DNA of 64,000 bases from an uncultured Carboxylicivirga sp. (lineage in GTDB: Bacteria > Bacteroidota > Bacteroidia > Bacteroidales > Marinilabiliaceae), in the NCBI GenBank assembly GCA_947503525.1, contig CANNEA010000001.1, positions 992,001 through 1,056,000 of the forward strand, written 5' to 3'. Every line of letters begins with the position of its first letter. Position 1 is the first letter of the stretch. This document shows positions 44,395 through 53,652 of the stretch, piece by piece. The notes under the pieces are model-generated. The model was not told the DNA's origin and made no database searches. It saw only the letters and a program-made list of their open reading frames with translations. A program made the position numbers and the translations under genes.

Positions 44395-44676
44395 TTATCT
44401 TCTGAAGACTACAGTCCCACCTGAGCCATAACTTGACATATCACTGAAATAGACCACAGCTCCAACAACCTTGTGCTTGTTTGAAACAGCAACCAGAAGT
44501 TCGGTATGTTCTTTTTCGGTAAGCTTACCAACATTCAAAAGCATTTTGTAATATTCAGGTTGTTCAGTTTTAGTTGGAAAGCCATCTAATTGAGAATATA
44601 CTTTAACCATTAATTGACCAATTCGTTCAAACTCTTCTGGTTTTGCATTTCTAATTATCAATTCTGGGTTGTTCAT
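44395..44676 (-). pseudogene. GNAT acetyltransferase, truncated after N-terminal half
   Basis: The 93 encoded residues match the start of a GNAT acyltransferase: IIRNAKPEEFERIGQLMVKVY opens the fold and VGAVVYFSDMSSYGSGGT would continue to the acetyl-CoA-binding motif, described only by these anchors. Instead the frame ends in VVFRR at a stop, before the R/Q-x-x-G-x-G/A signature. The ~170 bp beyond contain no recognisable remainder in any frame. The protein lacks the cofactor site and is probably inactive. A recent deletion or frame loss is the likely cause. Confidence 0.6.
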
Positions 44677-44836
44677 ACCTGTTCTTATTTAAGCCAATTG
44701 ATGAATCTTAGCTTTGTCATAAAGATAGATATAAGTTTAAAATCAGGTATTATTTAATATTCACTTTTGGTGGAATATAATAAAAGGCAAATTATCACTT
44801 TCAGCTTGCAGAAATTTAAGGAAATGCTTTACGCTG

Positions 44837-46099
44837 TTATACATTATTTGCCAATAAATTAGCAGGCTTAAAATCAATCGAAGGATCAATTAAATTGCGT
44901 TTATTTACCTTATTAGCTCCTTTAATGAATTTTGTGCCCATCACATAAGCCTTGGTATTATTGACTGCATCAACAGCTAGTAATGTATCTCCATTAAAAT
45001 ACCACACAGAGAATTTGTGTTTTTCACCATTTTCATGTCGAACAATTATTTCATTGTACCCTTTGTACAAACCCACCATCTGTAGTTTAACATCAAACTG
45101 GTCGGACCAAAACCATGGTAAAGTATTATAGGCTTGTGGATTTCCGCAAATGGAAGATGCACAAACTTTGGCCTGATCATTCGCATTTTGAATTGATTCA
45201 AGACGAATATGCTTTTTATAATGAGGATTGAAATGATTTGTGCAATCTCCTACGGCATAAATATCAGGATCACTGGTTTGAGTATATTCATTGACTTTTA
45301 TACCATTATCCACTTCTAGTGCTGCATTTTCAGCCAATTCCTTATTCACAAATACACCTACCCCAATAATGATGATATCTGCATTATACAGTGTTCCATC
45401 ATCACAAATGATTTTGGTGTAGTCAGGCTGAGGCTCAAATGAAATGACATTTTTATTAGTAATAATGTGTACTCCATTTTCGCTGTGTAAGTCTTCGAAG
45501 TATTGCGACATTTCGGGAGCTGTTACACGAGCTAAAACCCGAGATTCTCGTTCCAGTACCGTGACTTTGGCTCCAATTTTATGTAGTGAGGCAGCTGTTT
45601 CCAACCCTACATATCCACCACCAATTATTAAAACACGTTTTTTGACACAACTATCAAGAGCTCTGCTTATTTGACCAGCGTCTTCTGCAGTTCTTAATGT
45701 ATATATATTTTTAGCCTCATTAATACCTTTAATGCCAGGAATGATTGGCCTGCTGCCTATTGCCAGAACAAGTTTGTCATATGTCTGGCTGTGGCCATCC
45801 TGCAATTCAATTGAACTTTTTTCTCTATTAATATAATCAACTTTAGAGCCAAGCCTAAGACTAATGTTTTCCGTTTCATACAGGCTTAAGGGTTTCAGCG
45901 TGTTTTCCTCTATGTTTTCGGTTTTGGTGAGTATTGCTTTTGACAAAGGAGGACGGTAATAGGGTAACATTGGATCAGAATCATACAATATTATTTCACC
46001 TTCCCAACCTTCGGAGCGAAGGGCAAAGGCACATGTAACCCCTGCCTGGCTTGCTCCAATTATAACACAAATTTTACCTTTGCTATTATTTTCTGACAT
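44837..46099 (-). CDS. Ferredoxin reductase (FAD/NAD-dependent, P450-type)
   Basis: A 420-residue flavoprotein that passes electrons from NAD(P)H to a [2Fe-2S] ferredoxin. The FAD-binding site is VIIGASQAGVTCAFAL; the putidaredoxin-reductase-like YYRPPLSKA follows. The NAD-binding motif is VLIIGGGYVGLETAASL and the second FAD segment is PDIYAVGDC. Length fits the family. The ferredoxin and P450 genes follow in transcription order upstream of it, 24 and 39 bp apart, so the three form a class I P450 electron-transfer unit. Confidence 0.9.
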   Translation of the reverse strand: MSENNSKGKICVIIGASQAGVTCAFALRSEGWEGEIILYDSDPMLPYYRPPLSKAILTKTENIEENTLKPLSLYETENISLRLGSKVDYINREKSSIELQDGHSQTYDKLVLAIGSRPIIPGIKGINEAKNIYTLRTAEDAGQISRALDSCVKKRVLIIGGGYVGLETAASLHKIGAKVTVLERESRVLARVTAPEMSQYFEDLHSENGVHIITNKNVISFEPQPDYTKIICDDGTLYNADIIIIGVGVFVNKELAENAALEVDNGIKVNEYTQTSDPDIYAVGDCTNHFNPHYKKHIRLESIQNANDQAKVCASSICGNPQAYNTLPWFWSDQFDVKLQMVGLYKGYNEIIVRHENGEKHKFSVWYFNGDTLLAVDAVNNTKAYVMGTKFIKGANKVNKRNLIDPSIDFKPANLLANNV

Positions 46100-46123
46100 C
46101 TACTAAACCCCTTAAATAACCTA

Positions 46124-46432
46124 TTAATTAGCAACGTGAACCACCAGACCATCCAAATCTTCAGTGATCTGTAGTTGACAACATAAACGACTATTATCTT
46201 GAACGTTATCACTTAACTCCAATAAGTCGTTCTCAATTTCGCTGGCTTCACCTGTTTTTGCCTGATGTTCTTCAGGAACATGAACATGACAGGTAGCGCA
46301 AGAGCAAACTCCTCCACATTCACCCTCAATGCCTTTAACGCCGTTTTGAGTAGCTAATTTCATTAGAGAACCAGATGTTCCTTCAAGAACTTTTTCTTCC
46401 TTGTTTTTTGTTACAAATGTTATTTGAGCCAT
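46124..46432 (-). CDS. [2Fe-2S] ferredoxin, adrenodoxin/putidaredoxin type
   Basis: A 102-residue ferredoxin. Ligands are Cys39, Cys45 and Cys48 in GECGGVCSCATC, and Cys85 in RLCCQL. The spacing C-x5-C-x2-C-x36-C is that of adrenodoxin and putidaredoxin. It would shuttle single electrons from the reductase gene product to the P450. It lies between those two genes with short gaps. Confidence 0.93.
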   Translation of the reverse strand: MAQITFVTKNKEEKVLEGTSGSLMKLATQNGVKGIEGECGGVCSCATCHVHVPEEHQAKTGEASEIENDLLELSDNVQDNSRLCCQLQITEDLDGLVVHVAN

Positions 46433-46471
46433 ATTCGATATCTTTTATTATTAAACTACTAGATTTGAGTG

Positions 46472-47635
46472 CTAGAGAGCATTAAATTTTACATTGATTT
46501 TATTGTAGCCTACTTTGCGCTCAATTCCTCCCCAATCTTCAATGTTTTCTTTGCTATCCAGAATTTCCATTGAGTCTACTTTTTCAACAATTAACTCAAG
46601 CAAAATTCGAAGTATAGCTCTGGCATGTGTTGCACCCAGACAATTGTGTGTACCAAAACCAAATGCGACATGCGGATTCATTTTGCGATCCAAAACCACT
46701 TCATTCGGTTTGTCAAATACCTTTTCATCACGATTGGCAGATGCCCAGCACATTGAAATTCGTGAATCATTTTTGATGGCATGCTCGCATACTGAGGTAT
46801 CTTCGGTTACAACCCGCCCCATGTGCGTGAGAGGAGAGAAGTAGCGCACTAATTCCTCAATAGCGGTGTTCATATGCTCCGGCTGTTTTCGCAAGAACTC
46901 TATTGATTCGGGATGGTCCGCGAAATAAGCTATGGAATTTGTAACAGCATTAATCACGGTATCACGCCCCCCAGCAAAGGTTAGCATCATAACGCCTTTG
47001 ACTTCATCATCGCTAAGTTTTTTACCATTTACTTCTGAATTAAGCAACACTGAGAAAAAATCTTCAGTTGGATTTTTCTTTGCTTCTTCCACTTTCTCAT
47101 CCAGATAGTCGGCAAGTACATTTGCTTTACTGTTATCCAAAGGATCATCTTCACTTCTGAAAACGTGAGTTCCCCATGAAATCCAGCGTTCGGCTTCACT
47201 ATATTCTGAATTTAGCAATACCGTTAAAGCACGGGATTGAAGTACTAATGAAAAGTCGTGAATAAGCTCAACACTTCCTTTTTCCAAAGCATCAGTAAGC
47301 ACTTCGTTTATAATGTTTTTAAGTTTCAACTGGTACTCTTCCTCTAATGGTCGTTTAAACCAGGGTTCGACCAAATCGCGATAATTGGTATGTTCAGGAG
47401 GATCTACTTCAAAAGGTATCTGGCGTAGGTCGCGTATCTCCACTTCAGAAGGAACAACAATGCGTCCTGGCTCAGCACCCGATTGGAAGGTTTTCCAATT
47501 ATGTGCTGCTTTACGAACATCTTTGTGTCCCAGAATCATGGTAACCGGATCGTTCTGATCGTCCATTTCGTGATAACCACAGGATTCACGTTTTTCTTTA
47601 AAGGGATCTTCGATGGTGCTTTTTTTATTATCCAT
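46472..47635 (-). CDS. Cytochrome P450 monooxygenase
   Basis: A 387-residue soluble bacterial P450. The I-helix oxygen-binding motif is FAGGRDT, the K-helix has ELVR (ExxR), and the heme-thiolate ligand is Cys332 in AFGFGTHNCLG. All core motifs are present, so it should be active. Followed by the ferredoxin and reductase genes, it is a complete class I system. P450 genes are scarce in anaerobic Bacteroidota. The marine CYP236A enzymes, which demethylate 6-O-methyl-D-galactose from porphyran and use ferredoxin and reductase partners, are a good hypothesis but not shown here. Alternatives include fatty acid or xenobiotic hydroxylation. Confidence 0.9.
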   Translation of the reverse strand: MDNKKSTIEDPFKEKRESCGYHEMDDQNDPVTMILGHKDVRKAAHNWKTFQSGAEPGRIVVPSEVEIRDLRQIPFEVDPPEHTNYRDLVEPWFKRPLEEEYQLKLKNIINEVLTDALEKGSVELIHDFSLVLQSRALTVLLNSEYSEAERWISWGTHVFRSEDDPLDNSKANVLADYLDEKVEEAKKNPTEDFFSVLLNSEVNGKKLSDDEVKGVMMLTFAGGRDTVINAVTNSIAYFADHPESIEFLRKQPEHMNTAIEELVRYFSPLTHMGRVVTEDTSVCEHAIKNDSRISMCWASANRDEKVFDKPNEVVLDRKMNPHVAFGFGTHNCLGATHARAILRILLELIVEKVDSMEILDSKENIEDWGGIERKVGYNKINVKFNAL

Positions 47636-47692
47636 ATACTCCTGTCTTTAATGTCAGCTGGTCTATTTTTATTTAGACTATTTCTATACAGG

Positions 47693-47700
47693 CAAATATA
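47693..47700 (-). promoter_or_regulatory. Possible -7 element upstream of P450 gene
   Basis: On the minus strand it reads TATATTTG, matching TAnnTTTG, about 60 nt before the P450 start. No -33 TTTG is visible at the right distance, so this is weak. Confidence 0.35.
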
Positions 47701-47849
47701 TGTATTGGATAGGCTTGATGCTATGATGTATATTGATGGAATAGTATACTATATTATCTTTTTATCTTTATTTATTGTGTTTAGGGGTTAATTTGCTTCA
47801 CTTTTATTTCGGAAAGACTGGTATAAAGTGATAATTGATCAATTGAATT

Positions 47850-50207
47850 TTAACCGTAAACATCATACTGTTTCCACCATATTTCGGCATCTTTTCGTGT
47901 CCATGAATGCTCTGTGGCCAGGCTTTCCAGTTGATCAATAAGTACAGACATCTCCGAAGGTCTTTTGTCAGGTTCAAAGGAAATGCAGGTTTGAAGCAGG
48001 TTTTTTAACTGTTCAGGAACATCATCCCGTTCAATCAGTTGGTTCTTAAAATCACCCTGTACCGTTTCAGCACCGGAAAGCATTTTTTGAGAAAGTAATT
48101 CAAGCAACATTTGACCACTAAGCATATATATACCCAAGGCACCAACTGCATATATATCCACTCTTTGATCAGCGTTAAACGGATCACGAAGACGTTCAGG
48201 GGCCATAAACATAGGAGTGCCTCCAATACGGTTAATCTGTGTATGTTGCGATAGCGAAGTATCCAGATTTTTCACCAAACCAAAGTCAAGCAACTTAATC
48301 ATATCGTAAATCTTGCCTTGATTACAAACCATAACATTCATTGGTTTTACATCGCGATGTACCACACCCATATCGTGTGCTTCTCTTAATGAGAGACAGA
48401 CTTTCAATAAAATGTCAATGGTCCATTCCAATGGAAATACCTTAAAATTTTGAACTACCACATCAAGTGAAACACCCTTCAGATACTCCATTACATAGTA
48501 AAACTGGCCGTTGTTTGATGTGCCATAATCAAATACTCGAATGGTGTATGGATTAGATAGTGAGGCGGTAACTTTTACTTCTTTTTCAAAGCGAGTAAGC
48601 ATATCTGTTCCTACAAACTCCTTCTTGAGGATCTTTATGGCTACAGGTGTTTTTAAAAAAGAGTGTTCAGCTTTGTATACCTGACCAAAACCACCTTCAC
48701 CTAGTTTTTCTTTCAGGTGATACTGACCCAATTTATTCAGATCATCCACTTTTTTGCCAATGCGTGCGATGCGAACATTAGAATTGTATAGTAAAAATGA
48801 TAGAATGAGGATGATAACAAAGAAGCTGACGAATGTAATTCTGAAATATTTTAAAGAAGCCAACGCTTCAGAAGCATCTTCTTCGGTAATAATTCCAAAT
48901 TCATATTTGGGAAACCAATGGTAGGCGCCAATTACATCGATGCCTCTATAGTCTTTATAAGGTTCTACAATGGCGCCGTTTATTATTGAATCCTGTAGTT
49001 CGATGTGTTCGGCAGCCATCTGAACTATTTCAGTATATTCTCGCTTGACTTTAGATTCTAATGGTACAAAGCCATCCATTACATTCCCCCCAGGGTCCTG
49101 AATGTGAATTTTGTAAATAGTTTGTGCAGTTGAATCATAATTCAGCAAAGCCGTTTTTCTAAGTTCTTTAGTGAAACGACTAGCGGATATCATCCGTGCT
49201 TCTCTATCGAAGGCATAAGTTTCATTTGTTTTTCCATGTGACGATATCAAAAGCATATTGGAGAATTCATTTTTGGCCAGGTTAGCAGAAACTAAGATGC
49301 CTTTAATTTCTCCTGCTTCATCTTTAATTGGGGTCAAGAAGATGCACCAAACATCTGGTGTAAAGCTTACCTTACTGTCATGTAAGGCATCATAATCAAA
49401 TGTTGGAGGAATAAATACGGTTGTCCCATTTTGCGACTCCAGGACATCTTTATAGATGTATTCACCAAGTGTTGATCCTATTAACTTTGTTACGCCACTT
49501 GAATCTAATAATGAAGTTGCTAATAGATATTTAGGGCTTCGATTACTCACAATGCCTAATATGGTAAAGGATGAGTTATTACGCAGTTTTAGCAGATGAT
49601 CGGTTGTTTGCTTCGAAATATTAGATTGACGAAGTAGCTCGTAGTTATCATCTAAATTTTCCAGACTATCAATTTTTATGGAAAAATCAATCAAAACCGG
49701 ATCGCTTGCAATGGTTTCAATTTTTTTCTTCTCTGAGTCTACCCAAGCTTCAAGAATCTCAGTATTGGTTTTGATCAAAGCCATTTGCTCCTCCTTTTCA
49801 GCGGCCAATATCCTGTCGCGAATAAAAGTGCCAAAATAATAACCGGATAGTAAAAGAGAAATAAGGAAGAGTATGATGGTTATAAGGCGGTTACGTTTAT
49901 TGCCGAAAACATACTTACTGACTTGAGAAATTTTTGAGGAGAAAAGGTTGGTCTCGGTTGAGCCTCTTTTTCGGATTCCAATGCGAGACATTCCAAGTGT
50001 TACATCCTTATCAGTTGGTTTTGAACTGACTTTTGAATCTGAATCGTCTTCAATAATTTCGTAATATAAGGAGAGAACATTACTTTTAAGTTCACTGTCA
50101 TTCACGCACAATTTATCAATCTTAGCAAGGGCGTCGGTTTTATCCAGCTCTAATACTTCAGCTAAAATGCTACTCGCTTTTTCGTGAAGAGATTGATTTG
50201 CGTTCAT
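47850..50207 (-). CDS. Transmembrane Ser/Thr protein kinase with extracytoplasmic sensor domain
   Basis: A 785-residue receptor-type kinase. The N-terminal ~55 residues are a short cytoplasmic helical domain like those preceding kinases of other environmental bacteria. Transmembrane helices are at about 102-124 and 456-478. The ~330 residues between form an extracytoplasmic sensor. The kinase (about 495-765) has GEGGFGQVYKAEH, the VAIK lysine, HRDVKPMNV, LLDFGLVK and GTPMFMAPERL, so all catalytic motifs are intact. The topology, with the kinase after two membrane spans, differs from PknB-type kinases whose kinase domain comes first. Substrates and signals are unknown. Confidence 0.88.
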   Translation of the reverse strand: MNANQSLHEKASSILAEVLELDKTDALAKIDKLCVNDSELKSNVLSLYYEIIEDDSDSKVSSKPTDKDVTLGMSRIGIRKRGSTETNLFSSKISQVSKYVFGNKRNRLITIILFLISLLLSGYYFGTFIRDRILAAEKEEQMALIKTNTEILEAWVDSEKKKIETIASDPVLIDFSIKIDSLENLDDNYELLRQSNISKQTTDHLLKLRNNSSFTILGIVSNRSPKYLLATSLLDSSGVTKLIGSTLGEYIYKDVLESQNGTTVFIPPTFDYDALHDSKVSFTPDVWCIFLTPIKDEAGEIKGILVSANLAKNEFSNMLLISSHGKTNETYAFDREARMISASRFTKELRKTALLNYDSTAQTIYKIHIQDPGGNVMDGFVPLESKVKREYTEIVQMAAEHIELQDSIINGAIVEPYKDYRGIDVIGAYHWFPKYEFGIITEEDASEALASLKYFRITFVSFFVIILILSFLLYNSNVRIARIGKKVDDLNKLGQYHLKEKLGEGGFGQVYKAEHSFLKTPVAIKILKKEFVGTDMLTRFEKEVKVTASLSNPYTIRVFDYGTSNNGQFYYVMEYLKGVSLDVVVQNFKVFPLEWTIDILLKVCLSLREAHDMGVVHRDVKPMNVMVCNQGKIYDMIKLLDFGLVKNLDTSLSQHTQINRIGGTPMFMAPERLRDPFNADQRVDIYAVGALGIYMLSGQMLLELLSQKMLSGAETVQGDFKNQLIERDDVPEQLKNLLQTCISFEPDKRPSEMSVLIDQLESLATEHSWTRKDAEIWWKQYDVYG

Positions 50208-50320
50208 TTAGTAATGTTGGTTTAGAAGTAAAAATAGTTAAATTTCTATATTTACTAACAACAACTACAGTTGATTTACTTTTGTTTAGAACTCGCAGCA
50301 AAGAATGTTTAATAGGGCTA

Positions 50321-50668
50321 TCAACCTCCACTCTTCTTTACTTTATATCCATTGTCTTTAAGCAAGTCAACTACTTTATCTCGAAAATCACCCTGAATTA
50401 ATATTTCACCATCCTTGGCAGAACCACCAACTCCACACTTACTCTTGAGCATTTTACCTAAATCTTTCAGATCATCAGTTGAACCGATAAAACCTGTAAT
50501 CAATGTTACTTTTTTGCCTCCGCGCTGTTTTTTATCCAATAAGACTCTTAAATCCTGTGCGTTGGGCTCCAGGGTTTCCTGCTCTTCGCTATCGTTAGTC
50601 TGGTAGTCATAATCCTGATTAGTCGAAAAGACAACACCATCAAGATTCTTCCATTTTTTCTTCGCCAT
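50321..50668 (-). CDS. SUI1/eIF1-like translation factor (YciH family)
   Basis: A 115-residue protein of the eIF1/SUI1 family. ATG 50668 is used, as it starts MAKKKWKNL; the longer frame to 50728 adds an improbable leader. The C-terminal SUI1 core has [38 protein letters not shown] and [10 protein letters not shown], here given as anchors. Bacterial YciH is thought to influence initiation fidelity. It is adjacent to and divergent from the beta-lactamase-family gene. Confidence 0.85.
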   Translation of the reverse strand: MAKKKWKNLDGVVFSTNQDYDYQTNDSEEQETLEPNAQDLRVLLDKKQRGGKKVTLITGFIGSTDDLKDLGKMLKSKCGVGGSAKDGEILIQGDFRDKVVDLLKDNGYKVKKSGG

Positions 50669-50794
50669 CGTTCTGAATTTTGTACGAAAATAAGCAATAA
50701 AATCAATTGTTAGGAAGCACCATTGCATGATCGGGTTATAATTATAACTGTTCTATTAAGAATTTTATTAAATTCAATCACTAAACTTTTAATC

Positions 50795-52132
50795 ATGAAA
50801 ATATTAACCCTGACCTTAGTTTTTGCTTTTAGTCTTTCTCTCTATTCACAGAGAAGTGTGGATCGGGAAAAACTCAACACCTACTTTGAGTTGCTCGAAG
50901 CCAATAATAAATTTATGGGAGGCGTATCCATTTATAAAGGTGATACTTTAATTTATGAGCAATATTGTGGTTTTGCCGATATTGAAAATCAAAAGCAAGC
51001 CAATAATCTGACTAAGTATCGAATTGGTTCCATTTCAAAAATGTTTACCTCTGTATTAGTCTTCAAATTTATAGAACAAGGCAAATTAAGTTTGGATGAT
51101 AAACTGTCGAAATTCTATCCCTCTGTTAAGAATGCCGATATAATCACTATTTCGCAACTGCTTAATCACCATAGTGGTATTCATAATTTTACCGACGACA
51201 AGGATTATCCGGGCTATATGATTCTTCAAAAAAGCAGGGAACAAATGCTTGATATTATTGTATCTAAGTCCGTTGATTTTGAACCAGGTGAAAAAGGGCA
51301 GTATAGCAATAGCAATTATGTACTTCTGAGTTTAATTCTGGAAGAGATTTCAGGACAGACTTATTCTGATTTGGTGCAGGATTATATTTGCAGGCCTTAT
51401 GGTTTAAAACATACAAAGATTGGAGATCAGATCAAACCTGATGAGAACGAGGCTTATTCGTATTCTTTTCAGGAACTTTGGGTTAAACGATTAGAAACAA
51501 ATATGAGTATAACAATGGGAGCCGGATCCTTAATTTCTGTTCCTGGTGATTTAAATTTGTTTATTCAGAAACTTTTTAACGGAGAAATTTTACCTGATTA
51601 TTTATTTCAGCAAATGATAGAAATGGAGGATGGTTTTGGCAGAGGCATATTCCAATTTCCATTCTATGATAAGACTTTATTGGGGCATAATGGAGGTATT
51701 GATGGTTTTAGGAGTAATCTGGCCATTTATCCGGAAGAGAAAATAAGTCTGGCGGTTACGGGTAATGGATTTAATTATGATTTGAACGATATTCTTTTAG
51801 TCTGCTTAAGCGAAGTATTTGATAAGGATTACGAATTGCCGGATTTTTCAGCTAAGAAAATGACGTGGCCTCAGGAGGAGTTGAAAAAGTTGGAGGGCAG
51901 CTACGCTTCAAGTCAAATTCCATTAAAGATTAGTTTAGCGTTAAAAGAAGGTGTTTTGTTTGCCCAAGCCAGCGGACAGGCGGCATTTCCTTTAACTTCT
52001 TTTGAAGGAGGTAGTTTTAGATTCGAACCTGCAGGTGTTGAAATTGTATTTAAGATGGATTCAACTCATTTGCTAGAGGGTGAATTTGAATTGCGTCAAC
52101 GGGGTGCTGTATTTAAATATGTGAAGGAATAA
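50795..52132 (+). CDS. Serine hydrolase of beta-lactamase / class C family
   Basis: A 445-residue exported enzyme. ATG 50795 opens a signal peptide (MKILTLT, hydrophobic core, YSQRS). The catalytic signature is Ser79-I-S-Lys82 (IGSISKMF), Tyr170-S-Asn172 in YSNSNY, and His298-N-G-G in GHNGGIDG, the SxxK, YxN and HxGG boxes of class C-type hydrolases. Most such proteins are carboxypeptidases, esterases or unknown peptidases rather than drug-resistance enzymes. The C-terminal ~100 residues form an extra beta domain. No resistance role is supported by context. Confidence 0.85.
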   Translation: MKILTLTLVFAFSLSLYSQRSVDREKLNTYFELLEANNKFMGGVSIYKGDTLIYEQYCGFADIENQKQANNLTKYRIGSISKMFTSVLVFKFIEQGKLSLDDKLSKFYPSVKNADIITISQLLNHHSGIHNFTDDKDYPGYMILQKSREQMLDIIVSKSVDFEPGEKGQYSNSNYVLLSLILEEISGQTYSDLVQDYICRPYGLKHTKIGDQIKPDENEAYSYSFQELWVKRLETNMSITMGAGSLISVPGDLNLFIQKLFNGEILPDYLFQQMIEMEDGFGRGIFQFPFYDKTLLGHNGGIDGFRSNLAIYPEEKISLAVTGNGFNYDLNDILLVCLSEVFDKDYELPDFSAKKMTWPQEELKKLEGSYASSQIPLKISLALKEGVLFAQASGQAAFPLTSFEGGSFRFEPAGVEIVFKMDSTHLLEGEFELRQRGAVFKYVKE

Positions 52133-52141
52133 TTCTTTCTG

Positions 52142-52149
52142 TACCTTTG
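52142..52149 (+). promoter_or_regulatory. -7 element upstream of HAD gene
   Basis: TACCTTTG, a TAnnTTTG match, sits just before the HAD start. No -33 TTTG is in place, so this is weak. Confidence 0.35.
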
Positions 52150-52153
52150 TTCT

Positions 52154-52858
52154 ATGGAATTAAGCAATGTAAAAGTTATTGGATTTGATGCAGATGATAC
52201 ACTTTGGGAGAACGAGACATTCTTCAGAGAAGCTGAGTTTGAATTTGCAAGAATTATGAGGGAATATGGATCGGAGGAGGTGATTCTGAAAGACTTGTAC
52301 AATGTAGAAATAGCCAACATGCCAATTTATGGCTATGGAATAAAAGCATTTATACTTTCATTAATTGAAACGGCAACGCACCTATCTAAAGGGAAGCTTA
52401 GTTCAATTCAAACCAGTCAAATCATTGCCATAGGAAAAAGCATGCTCAACAAACCTGTTGTCTTGCTTAAAGGAGTTAAAGAGGTTTTGGAATCATTGAT
52501 GCCAAACTATCGACTTATTGTAGCGACGAAAGGAGATTTGCTTGATCAGGAACGAAAATTAAACAAATCGGGTTTACTGGATTACTTTCATCATATTGAA
52601 GTAATGAGCGACAAACAACCGGAGGCGTATTTGAAACTTATAAAACATCTGGATATTAAACCGGAACAATTTGTGATGATTGGTAATTCGTTAAAATCTG
52701 ATGTTTTGCCGGCAATTGAGATTGGAGCTTCTGGAATACATGTGCCATTTCATACGACCTGGCAACATGAGCTTGTGGAAAATAAGGTAGAATCCATAAG
52801 ATATGCCGAGGTTGAAAATCTGCTTGATGTTTTACCATATTTTAATTTGAAACCATGA
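52154..52858 (+). CDS. HAD family hydrolase
   Basis: A 234-residue cytoplasmic HAD phosphatase. Motif I is VIGFDADDTLWE with Asp12 and Asp14; motif II appears as IVATKGDLL; motif III/IV as MIGNSLKSDVLPAIEIGA. The substrate is unknown; HAD phosphatases of this size often act on sugar phosphates or nucleotides. Its stop codon overlaps the start of the SemiSWEET gene (ATGA), so they are translationally coupled. Confidence 0.88.
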   Translation: MELSNVKVIGFDADDTLWENETFFREAEFEFARIMREYGSEEVILKDLYNVEIANMPIYGYGIKAFILSLIETATHLSKGKLSSIQTSQIIAIGKSMLNKPVVLLKGVKEVLESLMPNYRLIVATKGDLLDQERKLNKSGLLDYFHHIEVMSDKQPEAYLKLIKHLDIKPEQFVMIGNSLKSDVLPAIEIGASGIHVPFHTTWQHELVENKVESIRYAEVENLLDVLPYFNLKP

Positions 52859-53148
52859 TTGTAACAATTATAGGTACTGTAGCAGCTGTTTTGACAACAA
52901 CTGCAATGTTTCCGCAGGCTATCCGCATTATTCGTACACGTGATGTACACGGTATTTCTCTCATAATGTATTTGGCACATACAACTGGCATTCTTTTTTG
53001 GTTAAGCTATGGTGTAATGCTGAAAGAATGGCCCATTATTTTGGCCAATTGTGTAGGAATAATGCCAGCTTCATTCATTCTTTTTCTCAAGATTAAATTG
53101 GGACGTAATGAGCTGAATAAAACAAATTGCACAAGTGATGTTTCTTAA
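52855..53148 (+). CDS. SemiSWEET family sugar transporter
   Basis: A 97-residue three-helix PQ-loop protein. The motif FPQAIRIIRTRDVHGIS and two further hydrophobic helices are seen. SemiSWEETs work as dimers and carry small sugars across the inner membrane. It overlaps the HAD gene by four bases and precedes a DUF2721 gene by 10 bp. The HAD-transporter coupling could handle sugar phosphate, which is inference. Confidence 0.85.
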   Translation: MIVTIIGTVAAVLTTTAMFPQAIRIIRTRDVHGISLIMYLAHTTGILFWLSYGVMLKEWPIILANCVGIMPASFILFLKIKLGRNELNKTNCTSDVS

Positions 53149-53158
53149 TTTCAATGCT

Positions 53159-53557
53159 ATGGACAAATTAACATTAACCACACCAGCCTTATTATTCTCC
53201 GCTGTATCATTAATTTTGTTGGCTTATACCAATCGATTTTTAGGTTATGCTGCTATTATTCGTCAATTGTATGAAAAACTAAAGACCAATCCTGAGCGAG
53301 TATTAATAGATCAGATTAATAACCTTCGTAAGCGACTTTATCTGATTCGAAGTATGCAGTTATTGGGTGTGGGAAGTTTGTTTTTCAGTGTAGTATCAAT
53401 GTTCCTCTTGTATATTGATATCACTACTATGGGGGTGTATGCCTTTGGTCTTGGTTTGGTGATGATGATTGTTTCACTGCTACTCTCTGCCTGGGAGATT
53501 CAGATTTCGGTTAAAGCACTTGATTTGCATTTGAGGGATATGGAAAAAATGACGTAG
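53159..53557 (+). CDS. DUF2721 family membrane protein
   Basis: A 132-residue protein with about three hydrophobic segments. ATG 53159 is used because an upstream Met would overlap the SemiSWEET end. The segment LAYTNRFLGYAAIIRQLYEKL, here named only by its LxYTNRFLG start, is the family signature. Function unknown. The last gene of the HAD/SemiSWEET unit. Confidence 0.75.
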   Translation: MDKLTLTTPALLFSAVSLILLAYTNRFLGYAAIIRQLYEKLKTNPERVLIDQINNLRKRLYLIRSMQLLGVGSLFFSVVSMFLLYIDITTMGVYAFGLGLVMMIVSLLLSAWEIQISVKALDLHLRDMEKMT

Positions 53558-53577
53558 ATGATATAATGTTATGGCAT

Positions 53578-53629
53578 AAAAAAAACCACTCTACTGTATA
53601 TCTGAATAGGAATAACAGCAGAATGGTTT
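53578..53629 (-). terminator. Intrinsic terminator of rubrerythrin gene
   Basis: AAACCACTCTACTGT (53583-53597) pairs with 53615-53629 with two mismatches. The A-run at 53578-53585 is the minus-strand U-tract. Also suited to stop the plus-strand DUF2721 transcript. Confidence 0.7.
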
Positions 53630-53652
53630 GTACCAATTACTTATTTTGCGAT

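Noticed and set aside
50795-52132. Beta-lactam resistance gene
   Set aside because: Motifs fit the broad serine-hydrolase family, and nothing indicates a drug-resistance function.
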